In this document: positions 13,771 through 21,340 of the stretch, piece after piece
Position numbering within the stretch: position 1 is the stretch's first letter
Layout: every line of letters begins with the position of its first letter
Origin: Chloroflexota bacterium
GTDB lineage: Bacteria; Chloroflexota; Anaerolineae; DUEN01
Assembly (NCBI GenBank): GCA_013152435.1
Contig: JAADGJ010000025.1
Span: 1-32,141, forward strand
Reading direction: 5' to 3'
Length of the DNA: 32,141 nt
Notes under the pieces: generated by a model
The model's input: only the letters and a program-made list of their open reading frames with translations
Databases searched by the model: none
What the model was told of the DNA's origin: nothing
Program-made: the position numbers and the translations under genes

Positions 13771-14852
13771 TACAGGATGTCGGACAGGGAGATGCCGCGG
13801 TTTTGGGCTCGTCGAACCATCCACTCCTGGATGTTCGTCGGGAGCGGCGGGATCTCACTCTCGGGTCGACGTTCCAGATGAAGCGTGCCGGTAGGGCAGA
13901 CGAGGGTGCACTGGCCGCAGCCCACGCAGCGGGCGTAGTCCACGACACATATCCCCTCGGGGACGGAGAGCGCCCCGAACTGACAGCGCTCGACGCAGTC
14001 GCCGCATCCCGCGCATATTTCGTCGTCCACGACCGCGTGGAAGGCGGAGTGGGCGACGGCCGTGGGGATGCCGAACTCGGCCACGCCTCGCATGATCCCA
14101 CAACAGCAGGTGCAGCAGTTGCAGATGTAGAAGTGCCCCTCCCGATGGTTGGCGGTGGAGTGGATCAACCCCGCCTCCGCGGCCTCCTGCAGGATCCGTA
14201 ACGCCTCTTCCTTCGTGATGGGGCGGGGCATCTGGCTGTGATCGAAGGCGCCCTCGATCGGCGCGAAGACCAGGCAGTTTTCGGTGGGGCGGTCGCAGCC
14301 CTTGCCGATGAGCCGCTGCTGGACGCGGCAGATGCATTCGGCCACGCCCCATGATTTGGCCGCCTCCAACATCCGGGTGGCCTGCTCATAGGGAAAGATC
14401 TCCAGATCGAAGGAGATCGCCTCGCCGACCGGGATCACGCGGTGGAGGGGAGGATCGGCCTGGATGATGCTGCCGCCTCGGGTCTCCTGATAGTACTGCT
14501 CGAAGAGCTCGGCCAGCTCCTCATCCATGCGGGGCAGTTGCGTCTCGTAGAAGCCGATCACGAAGGGCATCAGCGCGAAGGAGAGATGGCCCTGGTCTTT
14601 TGTGGCACGGATCAGCTTTTTGCGAGCCATCCCTTTGAGCACACGGCGGGCTACATGGGGATCCACCCCCGCCCGGGCGGCGATGTCGGCGGCCGGCTCG
14701 TAGGTCAGGCGCATCACGGCCGCCAGGGCTGCTTCCTCCGGGGTGAAGATCTTGGCCAGCAGCCGGAGCTCTACGCCGCTCTCGGTGGGAGAGAAGCCGT
14801 TGGGAATGGTGTCCAATCTTTGAGCCAGCTTACGGTACACGTTCTCATCCAT
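13770..14852 (-). CDS. Winged-helix / multi-cluster 4Fe-4S ferredoxin-like protein
   Basis: 360 residues from the ATG at 14852, which follows AGGAG; the longer upstream frame has no support. Residues about 35-90 look like a winged-helix DNA-binding-like domain. Cysteine groups follow: C173-x-C175...C186...C193; a Cys-rich patch CNCCTCCCG (244-252); and two classic 4Fe-4S motifs, C280-x2-C283-x2-C286-x3-C290 and C309-x2-C312-x2-C315-x3-C319. The C-terminus is thus a dicluster ferredoxin. Together this suggests electron transfer tied to a sensing or substrate domain. The family is seen in anaerobes but I cannot name its reaction. It is downstream (82 bp) of another Fe-S gene. The stop codon TAA uses the last base of repeat B. 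Confidence 0.75.
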   Translation of the reverse strand: MDENVYRKLAQRLDTIPNGFSPTESGVELRLLAKIFTPEEAALAAVMRLTYEPAADIAARAGVDPHVARRVLKGMARKKLIRATKDQGHLSFALMPFVIGFYETQLPRMDEELAELFEQYYQETRGGSIIQADPPLHRVIPVGEAISFDLEIFPYEQATRMLEAAKSWGVAECICRVQQRLIGKGCDRPTENCLVFAPIEGAFDHSQMPRPITKEEALRILQEAAEAGLIHSTANHREGHFYICNCCTCCCGIMRGVAEFGIPTAVAHSAFHAVVDDEICAGCGDCVERCQFGALSVPEGICVVDYARCVGCGQCTLVCPTGTLHLERRPESEIPPLPTNIQEWMVRRAQNRGISLSDIL

Positions 14853-14934
14853 CACCGTTCCTCCTGATGCGGAGACTGTGGGAGAGATGCGGGTGTGGGA
14901 TGGAGAACGGCGTCGGGGCGCCTTCTCTCCCAAT

Positions 14935-15474
14935 TTATAGCGCCGGGCGTTTCGTGGCGAGGAGGGTTTCCAGGCGGGATCGCCGATCCTCGAGGCTCGT
15001 CTCCTCATGGAGCGGCGTGCAGCGCTCCAGTTGTGCCTGGCCCGCTGCCAGCCGGAGCGCGAAGCTGAAACAGGTCTCCTCGCCGCACGCCTTGCAGTTC
15101 GTCCGGGGAAGCCATTGGTAGATCTCCAACGGCTGCAGTCGTGGGTGTGTGCTCGTGTCCGGCTCCAGCTGATCTCGCTTCGCCCAGGTCCGGTTGACCA
15201 GGTCCACCAGGCCTTTCACCACCTGATCCGCCTCCTCCCGGCTCTCAACGTGGTCCACGGCGATCCGGTGGGGCCAGAATCCGATGTTGCGCCCCTCGTG
15301 GCGCCAGGACAGCGCAGGCCCTTCCGGCAGGTAGGTCGCCCTCGACAGGATGGCGTTGAGGTAAGGGAGGACCGGGCTGATATCCACGTCAAGGTGGGCT
15401 ATGACCTCATACTCGAAATGTTCCATACTGTGCGTGGAGATCCGGACCTCGAGCTCGTAGGATTCGATGAGCAT
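14935..15474 (-). CDS. Small protein with C-terminal four-Cys 4Fe-4S domain
   Basis: 179 residues from the ATG at 15474; a longer start at 15510 lacks a better ribosome binding site. The N-terminal 110 residues are strand/helix mixed without a recognised family. The C-terminus contains WLPRTNCKACGEETCFSFAL with C127, C130, C135 and C152 further on, matching the Fe-S (PF04060-like) domain of corrinoid/Fe-S protein large subunits and RnfB. It probably carries one 4Fe-4S cluster and passes electrons to, or shares a complex with, the ferredoxin-like protein encoded just downstream. No signal peptide or membrane segment is seen. Confidence 0.7.
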   Translation of the reverse strand: MLIESYELEVRISTHSMEHFEYEVIAHLDVDISPVLPYLNAILSRATYLPEGPALSWRHEGRNIGFWPHRIAVDHVESREEADQVVKGLVDLVNRTWAKRDQLEPDTSTHPRLQPLEIYQWLPRTNCKACGEETCFSFALRLAAGQAQLERCTPLHEETSLEDRRSRLETLLATKRPAL

Positions 15475-15499
15475 GGTTCCCTCGCTGGGGTTCTGTAAG

Positions 15500-15520
15500 G
15501 GGCGACCCACCGGGTCGCCC
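15500..15520. repeat. Short perfect palindrome, GGGCGACCC type
   Basis: GGGCGACCC (15500-15508) and GGGTCGCCC (15512-15520) form a 9-bp stem with a 3-nt loop, 25 bp upstream of the Fe-S gene start. This resembles the short GGGGCGACCC palindromes scattered in many bacterial intergenic regions. It could affect the leader of the Fe-S operon. Confidence 0.6.
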
Positions 15521-15589
15521 TATTCGCATCAACTGAACAGCATGGGCGAGGCCCCCGTCTGTCGCTTTTTCCTTCCACGGGCGGTCGCA

Positions 15590-15700
15590 CCTGAAAGGGG
15601 AGGTGCGGAGGGGAAGCCCCTCCGCAGGAAAACTCTTTTCCTCGCCTTTCACCTGCCTTTTTGGGGCTTTGGCCGGTGGCCTCCGGCCCCACGGGGCAGG
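15590..15700 (-). repeat. Structured dispersed repeat, diverged copy E
   Basis: Read on the minus strand, the block keeps the family order: CCTGCC, a GC hairpin, AAAGGCAGGTG, GGAAAAGAG, TTTTCC, then a perfect 9-bp stem and CACCTCCCC-like sequence. The stem here is GCGGAGGGG/CCCCTCCGC (15605-15613 with 15617-15625), while copies A, B and D have GTGGAGG-type arms with CCTCCAC. The T-A to C-G change is therefore matched on both sides. Terminal repeats are not visible. The rest of 15521-15950 holds further fragments such as GGAGGG/CCCTCC at about 15899-15918, and no gene. Confidence 0.55.
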
Positions 15701-15980
15701 TGAGGGGCTGATAATAGGATGCTTCAGAGGGGCGGTAGCCCCTCCGAGCCACCCCAGAGGTGCGGGGCCACGCTTCCGTGTGTTGGGGCATGGCCGTTTG
15801 CAGTATATCAGAGGGGCTGCATGGGGGCAAGGCGTTGAGGGCTCCGTTGGCTTAAGCGGGGCCGCTTGGAGGCAAGCTCTTGCATTCTCTGAGTGGCTTG
15901 GAGGGCGGTCCCTCCACACCTGTTTCGGGGATGCGGGGCGCGCTCTCATCCAAAAAGTGTAATATGATTAATTGGTGATA

Positions 15981-16009
15981 TTGACGAAGCGGGCATTCGC
16001 GAGTATGAT
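15981..16009 (+). promoter_or_regulatory. Sigma-70 promoter of the amidase gene
   Basis: TTGACG (15981-15986) and TATGAT (16004-16009) have a 17-bp spacer; each hexamer matches 5 of 6 consensus bases. Transcription would begin near 16016, about 20 nt before the GTG start codon. Confidence 0.8.
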
Positions 16010-16036
16010 GCAAGTAATCCTGGTAGGAGAACTCTC

Positions 16037-16723
16037 GTGCGCAAAGCGGCACTGCAGCGGTTGGAGCGGATCGCCTTGATCACCCTCCTGTTGGCTTTGG
16101 GGGGCAGCCTGCTGCTGGCCTGGGCGCGGAGCACCCGGCAGGAGCCCGTATCGCAGGCGGCTGGACCGGAGCTGGCCCTTCAGCCCATCCCCGGACTGGA
16201 GGGGCGTCGGGTGGGCCTGGTCGCCGGACATAGCGGATACGACTCGGGTGCCGTGTGCCCGGATGGCTTGCGAGAGGTGGATGTCAATTACGCCGTCGCT
16301 GTGCGGGTGGCCGAATATCTGCGGCAGATCGACGTGCAGGTGGACGTGCTGACGGAGTTCGATAAGCGGCTGGATGGTTATCGGGCGGATGCCTTCCTTT
16401 CCATCCACGCCGATTCCTGCATCGACGCCAGCGGGTTCAAGATCGCCCGGTCAGAGTCCAGCCCGATCCCCGAGGTCGAGGATCGCCTGGTGGAGTGCCT
16501 GTATCAGGCGTATAGCGTGACGACCGGGTTGCCGCGTCACGATGGTAGCATCACGCACGATATGACCAAATACCACGCCTTCCGGGTCATCAGCCCGGAG
16601 ACGCCCGCGGCCATCATCGAGATGGGCTTCCTGGGCGGGGATCGCCAGATGCTGGTGGGGGAGCGGGACCGGGTGGCTTACGGACTGGCGGAAGGGATCG
16701 TCTGCTTCCTGGCCGGCCTCTAG
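16037..16723 (+). CDS. N-acetylmuramoyl-L-alanine amidase (Amidase_3)
   Basis: 228 residues with a GTG start, TAGGAGA 6 nt upstream. An N-terminal signal anchor (about 11-30) precedes the zinc amidase domain. The zinc ligands fit H65 (VAGHSGYDSGA), E80 (LREVDVNY) and H124 (SIHADS), and the catalytic glutamate is E195 (AIIEMGFL). The enzyme cleaves the amide between N-acetylmuramic acid and the peptide stem, outside the membrane, in cell separation or turnover. There is no SH3 or LysM cell-wall binding domain. It has its own promoter (15981-16009). Its stop codon overlaps that of the convergent glycosyltransferase-like gene in the tetranucleotide CTAG. Confidence 0.9.
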   Translation: MRKAALQRLERIALITLLLALGGSLLLAWARSTRQEPVSQAAGPELALQPIPGLEGRRVGLVAGHSGYDSGAVCPDGLREVDVNYAVAVRVAEYLRQIDVQVDVLTEFDKRLDGYRADAFLSIHADSCIDASGFKIARSESSPIPEVEDRLVECLYQAYSVTTGLPRHDGSITHDMTKYHAFRVISPETPAAIIEMGFLGGDRQMLVGERDRVAYGLAEGIVCFLAGL

Positions 16724-18585
16724 TCCGGCGTCGCGAGCCTGGGCTCGCCCCGCATGATCCACATCATCCCCCAGCCCGCCCGATCCCCGACGTAGTTGTT
16801 GGCAGGCCCCGGCTGGGTGCCAAAGGTCAGCGTCACCGACCGTCCTCGCCAGCGCGAGAGGTCCACGGCTACGTCGTGCCATCGCTGATCCGGCGGCTCG
16901 TTGCTCACATGTTGCTGCAGGATGACCGCTGGGCCTGTCCCGTCATCGATGGTCAGGACGAAGGTCGCCCCGTCGCCTCCCCATCCCCATGTGATCGGGT
17001 CCATGGCCAGGCTGACCCACAGAAAGGTGGGGCGGTTGGGGAGTTGCACCTGGTAGCTCACCTGGGCGGGCGGGTGGATCACCAGCACCGGCCGGGTGTC
17101 CCCGTTCTGTGGCATGGTGAACTGGGTGACCGACACGTATTGACACAGGCTCGGGTCCTCCCCGGGCTTGGCTTCGCATAGAGGTTGCGGCGGCTGCTGG
17201 ACCTGTGCCTGGGGGAACCGGGCGATGAGATCGGCAACCTGGTAGATGGTCAGCAGATCTCGCTTGGCGGGATTGAGGTCCACCCGCTCGTGCGCGTGGT
17301 TCATCCAGACCCACGGCACGGTGAAGCACAGCGAGGCCGCGAGCAGCGCCGGGCCGGCTCGGCGAGCGATGGAGAGGGGGGCTGTGGCGATCATTTGGGC
17401 CACCCATACGGTCACCGGCACCGCAGCGATGGCGAACAGATCCCAGTCATCGGGCCGGGGCAGCTTGTTGGCGAAGGCCAGCGAGTAGGCGAGCACCCCA
17501 AGGGTCGCCGTCGCCAGGAGGAGATCCTCCCGCTTGTGCGGCCGCCACCCCGCCACCAGGAGCAGGATGAGGGCCGACGTCGCCGGGGCGACCAGGTAGA
17601 GGTTGTTCGCGACATCGGCGAGATGGCCGGGGGAGAGCATCTGGCCGACGGACAGCCAGAGCTGTTGGTCGTCCGCGTACCGGTTCACGCCGATCTGCAG
17701 CGGTGGCGCGCCGACGGCCCGGGCGAGGGCCAGCAGGGCCAGCAGGGGGATCGCCAGCCCGACGGCGAGCCAGAGGGCGCGTCGCAGGCTCGCCTGCCAG
17801 TCCGTTCCCTCCCAGGCCAGGACCGCCAGGGAGGGGATCAGGAAGACCGCCTGCGGGTGGAACGCGATGGCCAGCCCCAATATCCCGGAGGCCAGCGCTG
17901 GATGTGTCCGGCCTCGGATCGCTCGAAGGGCCAGCCATACGTACCCGAGCGCGGCCACGGTCACCAGCGTGTAGTTCTCCACGTGGCCGAACAGGAGCTG
18001 GATCGCCCCCGGCGATAGCAGCATCCCGAAGGCGAGCCCGCGGCGGGTGGCGTCGCTCGCCAGGTCGCCGGAGAGCCGCCAGGCGATCCAGATGTAGGCG
18101 ATGCCGGCCAGGCAGCTCAGCAAGGCGATGGCTCGCCAGGCGTCCCAACCGATGATGGCGTGGCTGATCTGATAGGTGGCGACCGCCAACAGGCGATCCA
18201 GAGGCTCCTTCCAGAAATATTCGCCGCGCCAGGTGGTGCGCCATCGCCCTTCCAGCAGCGCCAGGGTATACAGGGCGTCCCCCCACAGCGTGCGTTCCCG
18301 CAGCAGCCAGAGGAGAACGCCGCTTGCGGCCAGGAGGGCGCCCTTCACCGGGCGGGGTGCCTGCGTGAGCCGGGTTGTGCCCCATTGGATCGCGCTGCTC
18401 GCTCCATGGGCGAGGGGTGGGACCAGCGCCAGGAGCGGCAGCGCGATGAGGAGCAGGCGCACGGGCCATGGGAGGTCAGCGATCGTTCGCATGGCCCATA
18501 GCCCATCCCATGCGAGGGCCAGCAGGACCAGCGCGGCGAAGAGCAACGCGTTGAGCGACAGGGCGATCCAGATGCGTCGGGGCAT
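16720..18585 (-). CDS. Multi-pass membrane glycosyltransferase-like protein
   Basis: 621 residues from the ATG at 18585, preceded by AAGGAGG; a GTG at 18606 in a GTGA overlap with the upstream stop is the alternative start. About eleven membrane helices fill residues 1-440, with a soluble Trp/Glu segment after helix 3 (WKEPLDR) as in GT-C type glycosyltransferases of the PMT/ArnT class. The last about 180 residues are soluble, ending in a beta-rich module (RWHDVAVDLSRWRGRSVTLTFG) that resembles carbohydrate-binding domains and would face outside. It probably transfers a sugar from a lipid carrier to a cell-surface acceptor. The family assignment is by architecture, not by a diagnostic motif. 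It follows the spermidine-synthase-like gene directly. Confidence 0.65.
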   Translation of the reverse strand: MPRRIWIALSLNALLFAALVLLALAWDGLWAMRTIADLPWPVRLLLIALPLLALVPPLAHGASSAIQWGTTRLTQAPRPVKGALLAASGVLLWLLRERTLWGDALYTLALLEGRWRTTWRGEYFWKEPLDRLLAVATYQISHAIIGWDAWRAIALLSCLAGIAYIWIAWRLSGDLASDATRRGLAFGMLLSPGAIQLLFGHVENYTLVTVAALGYVWLALRAIRGRTHPALASGILGLAIAFHPQAVFLIPSLAVLAWEGTDWQASLRRALWLAVGLAIPLLALLALARAVGAPPLQIGVNRYADDQQLWLSVGQMLSPGHLADVANNLYLVAPATSALILLLVAGWRPHKREDLLLATATLGVLAYSLAFANKLPRPDDWDLFAIAAVPVTVWVAQMIATAPLSIARRAGPALLAASLCFTVPWVWMNHAHERVDLNPAKRDLLTIYQVADLIARFPQAQVQQPPQPLCEAKPGEDPSLCQYVSVTQFTMPQNGDTRPVLVIHPPAQVSYQVQLPNRPTFLWVSLAMDPITWGWGGDGATFVLTIDDGTGPAVILQQHVSNEPPDQRWHDVAVDLSRWRGRSVTLTFGTQPGPANNYVGDRAGWGMMWIMRGEPRLATPD

Positions 18586-18602
18586 GAGGTCGGGAGCCTC
18601 CT

Positions 18603-20174
18603 TCACTGGGTGTGGCCACCTGGGGTGAGCAGGTAGCGCAGGATGATGCTGTGCACGATCTGTTCGACCGGGGCTCGGTCGTCCGTGAAAATCGGCGTGT
18701 CCGGCGGCGGCTGCGCGACGCGAGCCCTCGGCAGCGCTCGTCGCATCATCTCCACCAGCATGGGGTGGGTCAGCCCGGCCGCGTTGGTCCGCAGGTTCGC
18801 CAGTTGGGTGGGGCGCACCGTCCCCACGACCAGGCTGTTCCCCAGCCCGTAGCCGGGGTCCGGCTCATCGATGATATAGACGGAGGGGAAGACCTGGCCG
18901 ACCGTCGCGGCCACCGCATCCACCAGCCGGTAATCGTCGTGCGTGCGCCCCACGTTGACGGCGAGCACGCCCTCCTCGGTGAGGCGCTCCCGCGCGAGCT
19001 GGAAGAACTCCACCGTGGTCAGATGGAACGGGATATAGGGCGGCCGGTAGGCGTCCACGACGATCACATCATACCGATGCGAGGTCGTTCGCAGGAACAC
19101 GCGGCCGTCCTGGGCGATGGCGTGCAAATTCGGCTCCGTCATGGCAAAATATCGCCGCCCAACCTCGATGATCGCCGGGTCCAGCTCAACGCCGTCGATG
19201 GGGATGGGGCCGAACGCCTGGGTGTACAGTCGGGCGATGGTGCCGCCGGCCAGGCCGATCAGGCACAGGCTGTCCACCTGCTCGGCGGTGTAGGGGGGCG
19301 GGTTGAAGAAGGGGACGACCAGGAAATAGTCCCATATCCCCTCGCTCAGGAAGGCGTTCGGATCGTATACGGAATGCAGTCCCTCCCCCTCGTTCAGGAG
19401 CAGCCAGGTCTCCGGTCCCTGGCGCACGACCTGGATGTAATTGTAGGGGGTCTCCGCTTCAAAGACCAGGCCGGGCGTGGGCTTGATGGGCATGGTCCAC
19501 ATCCACCAGGCCGCGATGAGCACGAGGGCCAGCAGGCCGGTGTGGAGGAGCAGCGCCTGGGCGCGTCGGGTGTGGGCCCACAGGCCGTACAGGGCGAGGG
19601 CCAGCAGTGTCGCCCCGATTGCGCTGAAGGTCAGTCGGGTGCCCATCTGGGGGATGAGCACCAGCGCGGGCAGGAAGGCGCCGATGATGCTGCCGGCTGT
19701 GGAAAGGGCGTAGATCCGCCCGGCCGCCCGGCCGCTGGCGTGTACGCTGGACGTCGTCAGCCGCACGGCGAAGGGAGGGACACACCCCAGGAGGATGACG
19801 GGGGCGGCGAAGAGGACCAGGATCCCCGCCAGGGAGCCGCCCAGGAGCGCCACGTTGAAGCCGACGCCGCTGAAGCCCCGGGCGGCTGCGGCGAGCACCG
19901 GGCGCGCGGCCAGCGGGATCACCCCGATCAGGAAGCCAGCCCAGCCGACGAGGCGACAGAGCACCGAGGGCGCCGGATAGCGATCGGCCAGGTGTCCCCC
20001 CAGCGTGTACCCGATGGCGAGGTAGAGCAGGATCAGCCCGATCAGGCTGGCCCACACGATGAGGGAGTTCCCAAACCACGGCTCCAGCAGGCGGGAGGCT
20101 GTTAGCTCGACGCTGAGGGTTGCCGCGCCGGCGGTGAAGACCAGGATATTCAGGTATCGACCGTGAATGCGCAC
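18603..20174 (-). CDS. Membrane-fused spermidine synthase-like protein
   Basis: 523 residues from the GTG at 20174, which has GGAGGAGG 8 nt upstream; an earlier frame start at 20270 lacks this. Residues about 5-220 contain seven or so membrane helices like the MFS/fused spermidine-synthase proteins (LEPWFGNSLIVWASLIGLIL, GRIYALSTAGSIIG). Residues about 230-500 are a Rossmann-fold aminopropyltransferase-like domain: YNYIQVV, DSLCLIGLAGGTIARLY, DGVELDPAIIEVGRRYF and YDVIVVDAYRPPYIPFHLTT. The SAM/decarboxy-SAM loop (GLAGG) and acidic residues are kept. The catalytic DxSD-like motif is replaced by DAYRPP, so the substrate may not be putrescine. It is coupled with the downstream membrane glycosyltransferase-like gene. 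Confidence 0.8.
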   Translation of the reverse strand: MRIHGRYLNILVFTAGAATLSVELTASRLLEPWFGNSLIVWASLIGLILLYLAIGYTLGGHLADRYPAPSVLCRLVGWAGFLIGVIPLAARPVLAAAARGFSGVGFNVALLGGSLAGILVLFAAPVILLGCVPPFAVRLTTSSVHASGRAAGRIYALSTAGSIIGAFLPALVLIPQMGTRLTFSAIGATLLALALYGLWAHTRRAQALLLHTGLLALVLIAAWWMWTMPIKPTPGLVFEAETPYNYIQVVRQGPETWLLLNEGEGLHSVYDPNAFLSEGIWDYFLVVPFFNPPPYTAEQVDSLCLIGLAGGTIARLYTQAFGPIPIDGVELDPAIIEVGRRYFAMTEPNLHAIAQDGRVFLRTTSHRYDVIVVDAYRPPYIPFHLTTVEFFQLARERLTEEGVLAVNVGRTHDDYRLVDAVAATVGQVFPSVYIIDEPDPGYGLGNSLVVGTVRPTQLANLRTNAAGLTHPMLVEMMRRALPRARVAQPPPDTPIFTDDRAPVEQIVHSIILRYLLTPGGHTQ

Positions 20175-20213
20175 GAAATCCGCCTCCTCCGTCGTGCCGC
20201 GAGGCACAGGGGG

Positions 20214-20242
20214 ATTATAGCCCCGGCGGGGGATGGCGGCAA
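20214..20242 (-). promoter_or_regulatory. Sigma-70 promoter of the spermidine-synthase-like gene
   Basis: On the minus strand TTGCCG (20242-20237) is followed after 17 bp by a perfect TATAAT (20219-20214). Transcription would start about 30 nt before the GTG at 20174. Confidence 0.75.
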
Positions 20243-20287
20243 AAGAGGTGCGGAGGGTGGGTCCTATCACATCGGGAGATGAGGCTT

Positions 20288-21340
20288 ATGCGTAGACGGG
20301 CGGCCTTTACGCTGTGGGTGGTGAGCCTGGCGCTGGTTCTGACGCTGGGGTTGCTGCTCGTCACCTGGGATGTGACGGCGGCGCAATCGGCCGATCCGAC
20401 GGTCGAGCGGATCGTGCAGCGGGTGACGGCGGATCGGCTCATGGCCCACCTGCGTCGGCTGACGGGGGTGGAGCCCGTCCTCATCGATGGCCGCGTGTAC
20501 ACGATCACGACCCGGTACACCGGCACGGAGGGCATGTTCAAAGCGGCCGCGTACCTGGCTGCCCAGTATCGAGCGCAGGGATGGGCGGTCCGGTATCACA
20601 CGTATACCTATGGGGGCAAGCCGTTGATCAACGTGGAGGCGACGTTGACGGGGACGGTGGATCCGGGGGGGATCTATATCCTCTCCAGCCACTTTGATGA
20701 CATGCCGAAACCGCCCGATCTGGCGCCGGGGGCGGACGATGACGGAAGCGGGACGGCGGCGACGTTGGTGGCCGCCGAGGTACTCAGCGACGTTGCGCCG
20801 GCCTACACCATTCGCCTGGTGAATTTCTCCGGCGAGGAGCAGGGGTTGCGGGGCAGCGCGGCCTACGCGGCCGATGCTCGCGCTCGCGGCGAGCGCATCC
20901 TGGGCGTCATTCAGCTGGACATGATCGGCTGGGAGGGGGATGACGAGCCTGCGTTGGATCTGCATGCCGGCTTTCGGCCGTCGGCCATCGCGCTGGCCGA
21001 GACCTTCAGCCAGACCATCGCCGCCTATCACCTGGACCTGGAGCCGGAGATCGTCCGGGCGGGGGCGGCCTCTGCCAGCGACCACAGCTCCTTTTGGAAC
21101 GAGGGTTACTCCGCCTCGATCCTGGCCATTGAGGACTACTATCCCCGGGAGCGTGACTTCAACCCGTACTATCACACTCCCCAGGACACGGTGGACGCGA
21201 TCGATCAGGCGTATTTCACGGATTTCGTCCGCGCGGCGGTGGGGACCATCGCCCGGCTGGCTCAGGTGCGGAGGCCTCCGCCGCCCGTCACGCTTCGCCT
21301 GTACCTGCCGGTGTTCAGCCGCTCTCCTGCCGGCCCGTGA
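20288..21340 (+). CDS. Secreted M28 family aminopeptidase
   Basis: 350 residues. The ATG at 20288 is preferred since GGGAG lies 9 nt upstream; an ATG at 20279 is 3 codons longer. A Sec signal (hydrophobic 8-27) ends near TAAQS. The M28 metal site is complete: SSHFDD (H135), GADDDGSG (D150), SGEEQGLRGS (E183/E184), QLDMIG (D211) and YYHTPQDTVD. This is a two-zinc exopeptidase working outside the membrane, probably releasing N-terminal amino acids or processing peptides. It is divergent from the membrane spermidine-synthase-like gene. Its last 26 bp overlap the convergent PIN-protein gene. Confidence 0.9.
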   Translation: MRRRAAFTLWVVSLALVLTLGLLLVTWDVTAAQSADPTVERIVQRVTADRLMAHLRRLTGVEPVLIDGRVYTITTRYTGTEGMFKAAAYLAAQYRAQGWAVRYHTYTYGGKPLINVEATLTGTVDPGGIYILSSHFDDMPKPPDLAPGADDDGSGTAATLVAAEVLSDVAPAYTIRLVNFSGEEQGLRGSAAYAADARARGERILGVIQLDMIGWEGDDEPALDLHAGFRPSAIALAETFSQTIAAYHLDLEPEIVRAGAASASDHSSFWNEGYSASILAIEDYYPRERDFNPYYHTPQDTVDAIDQAYFTDFVRAAVGTIARLAQVRRPPPPVTLRLYLPVFSRSPAGP

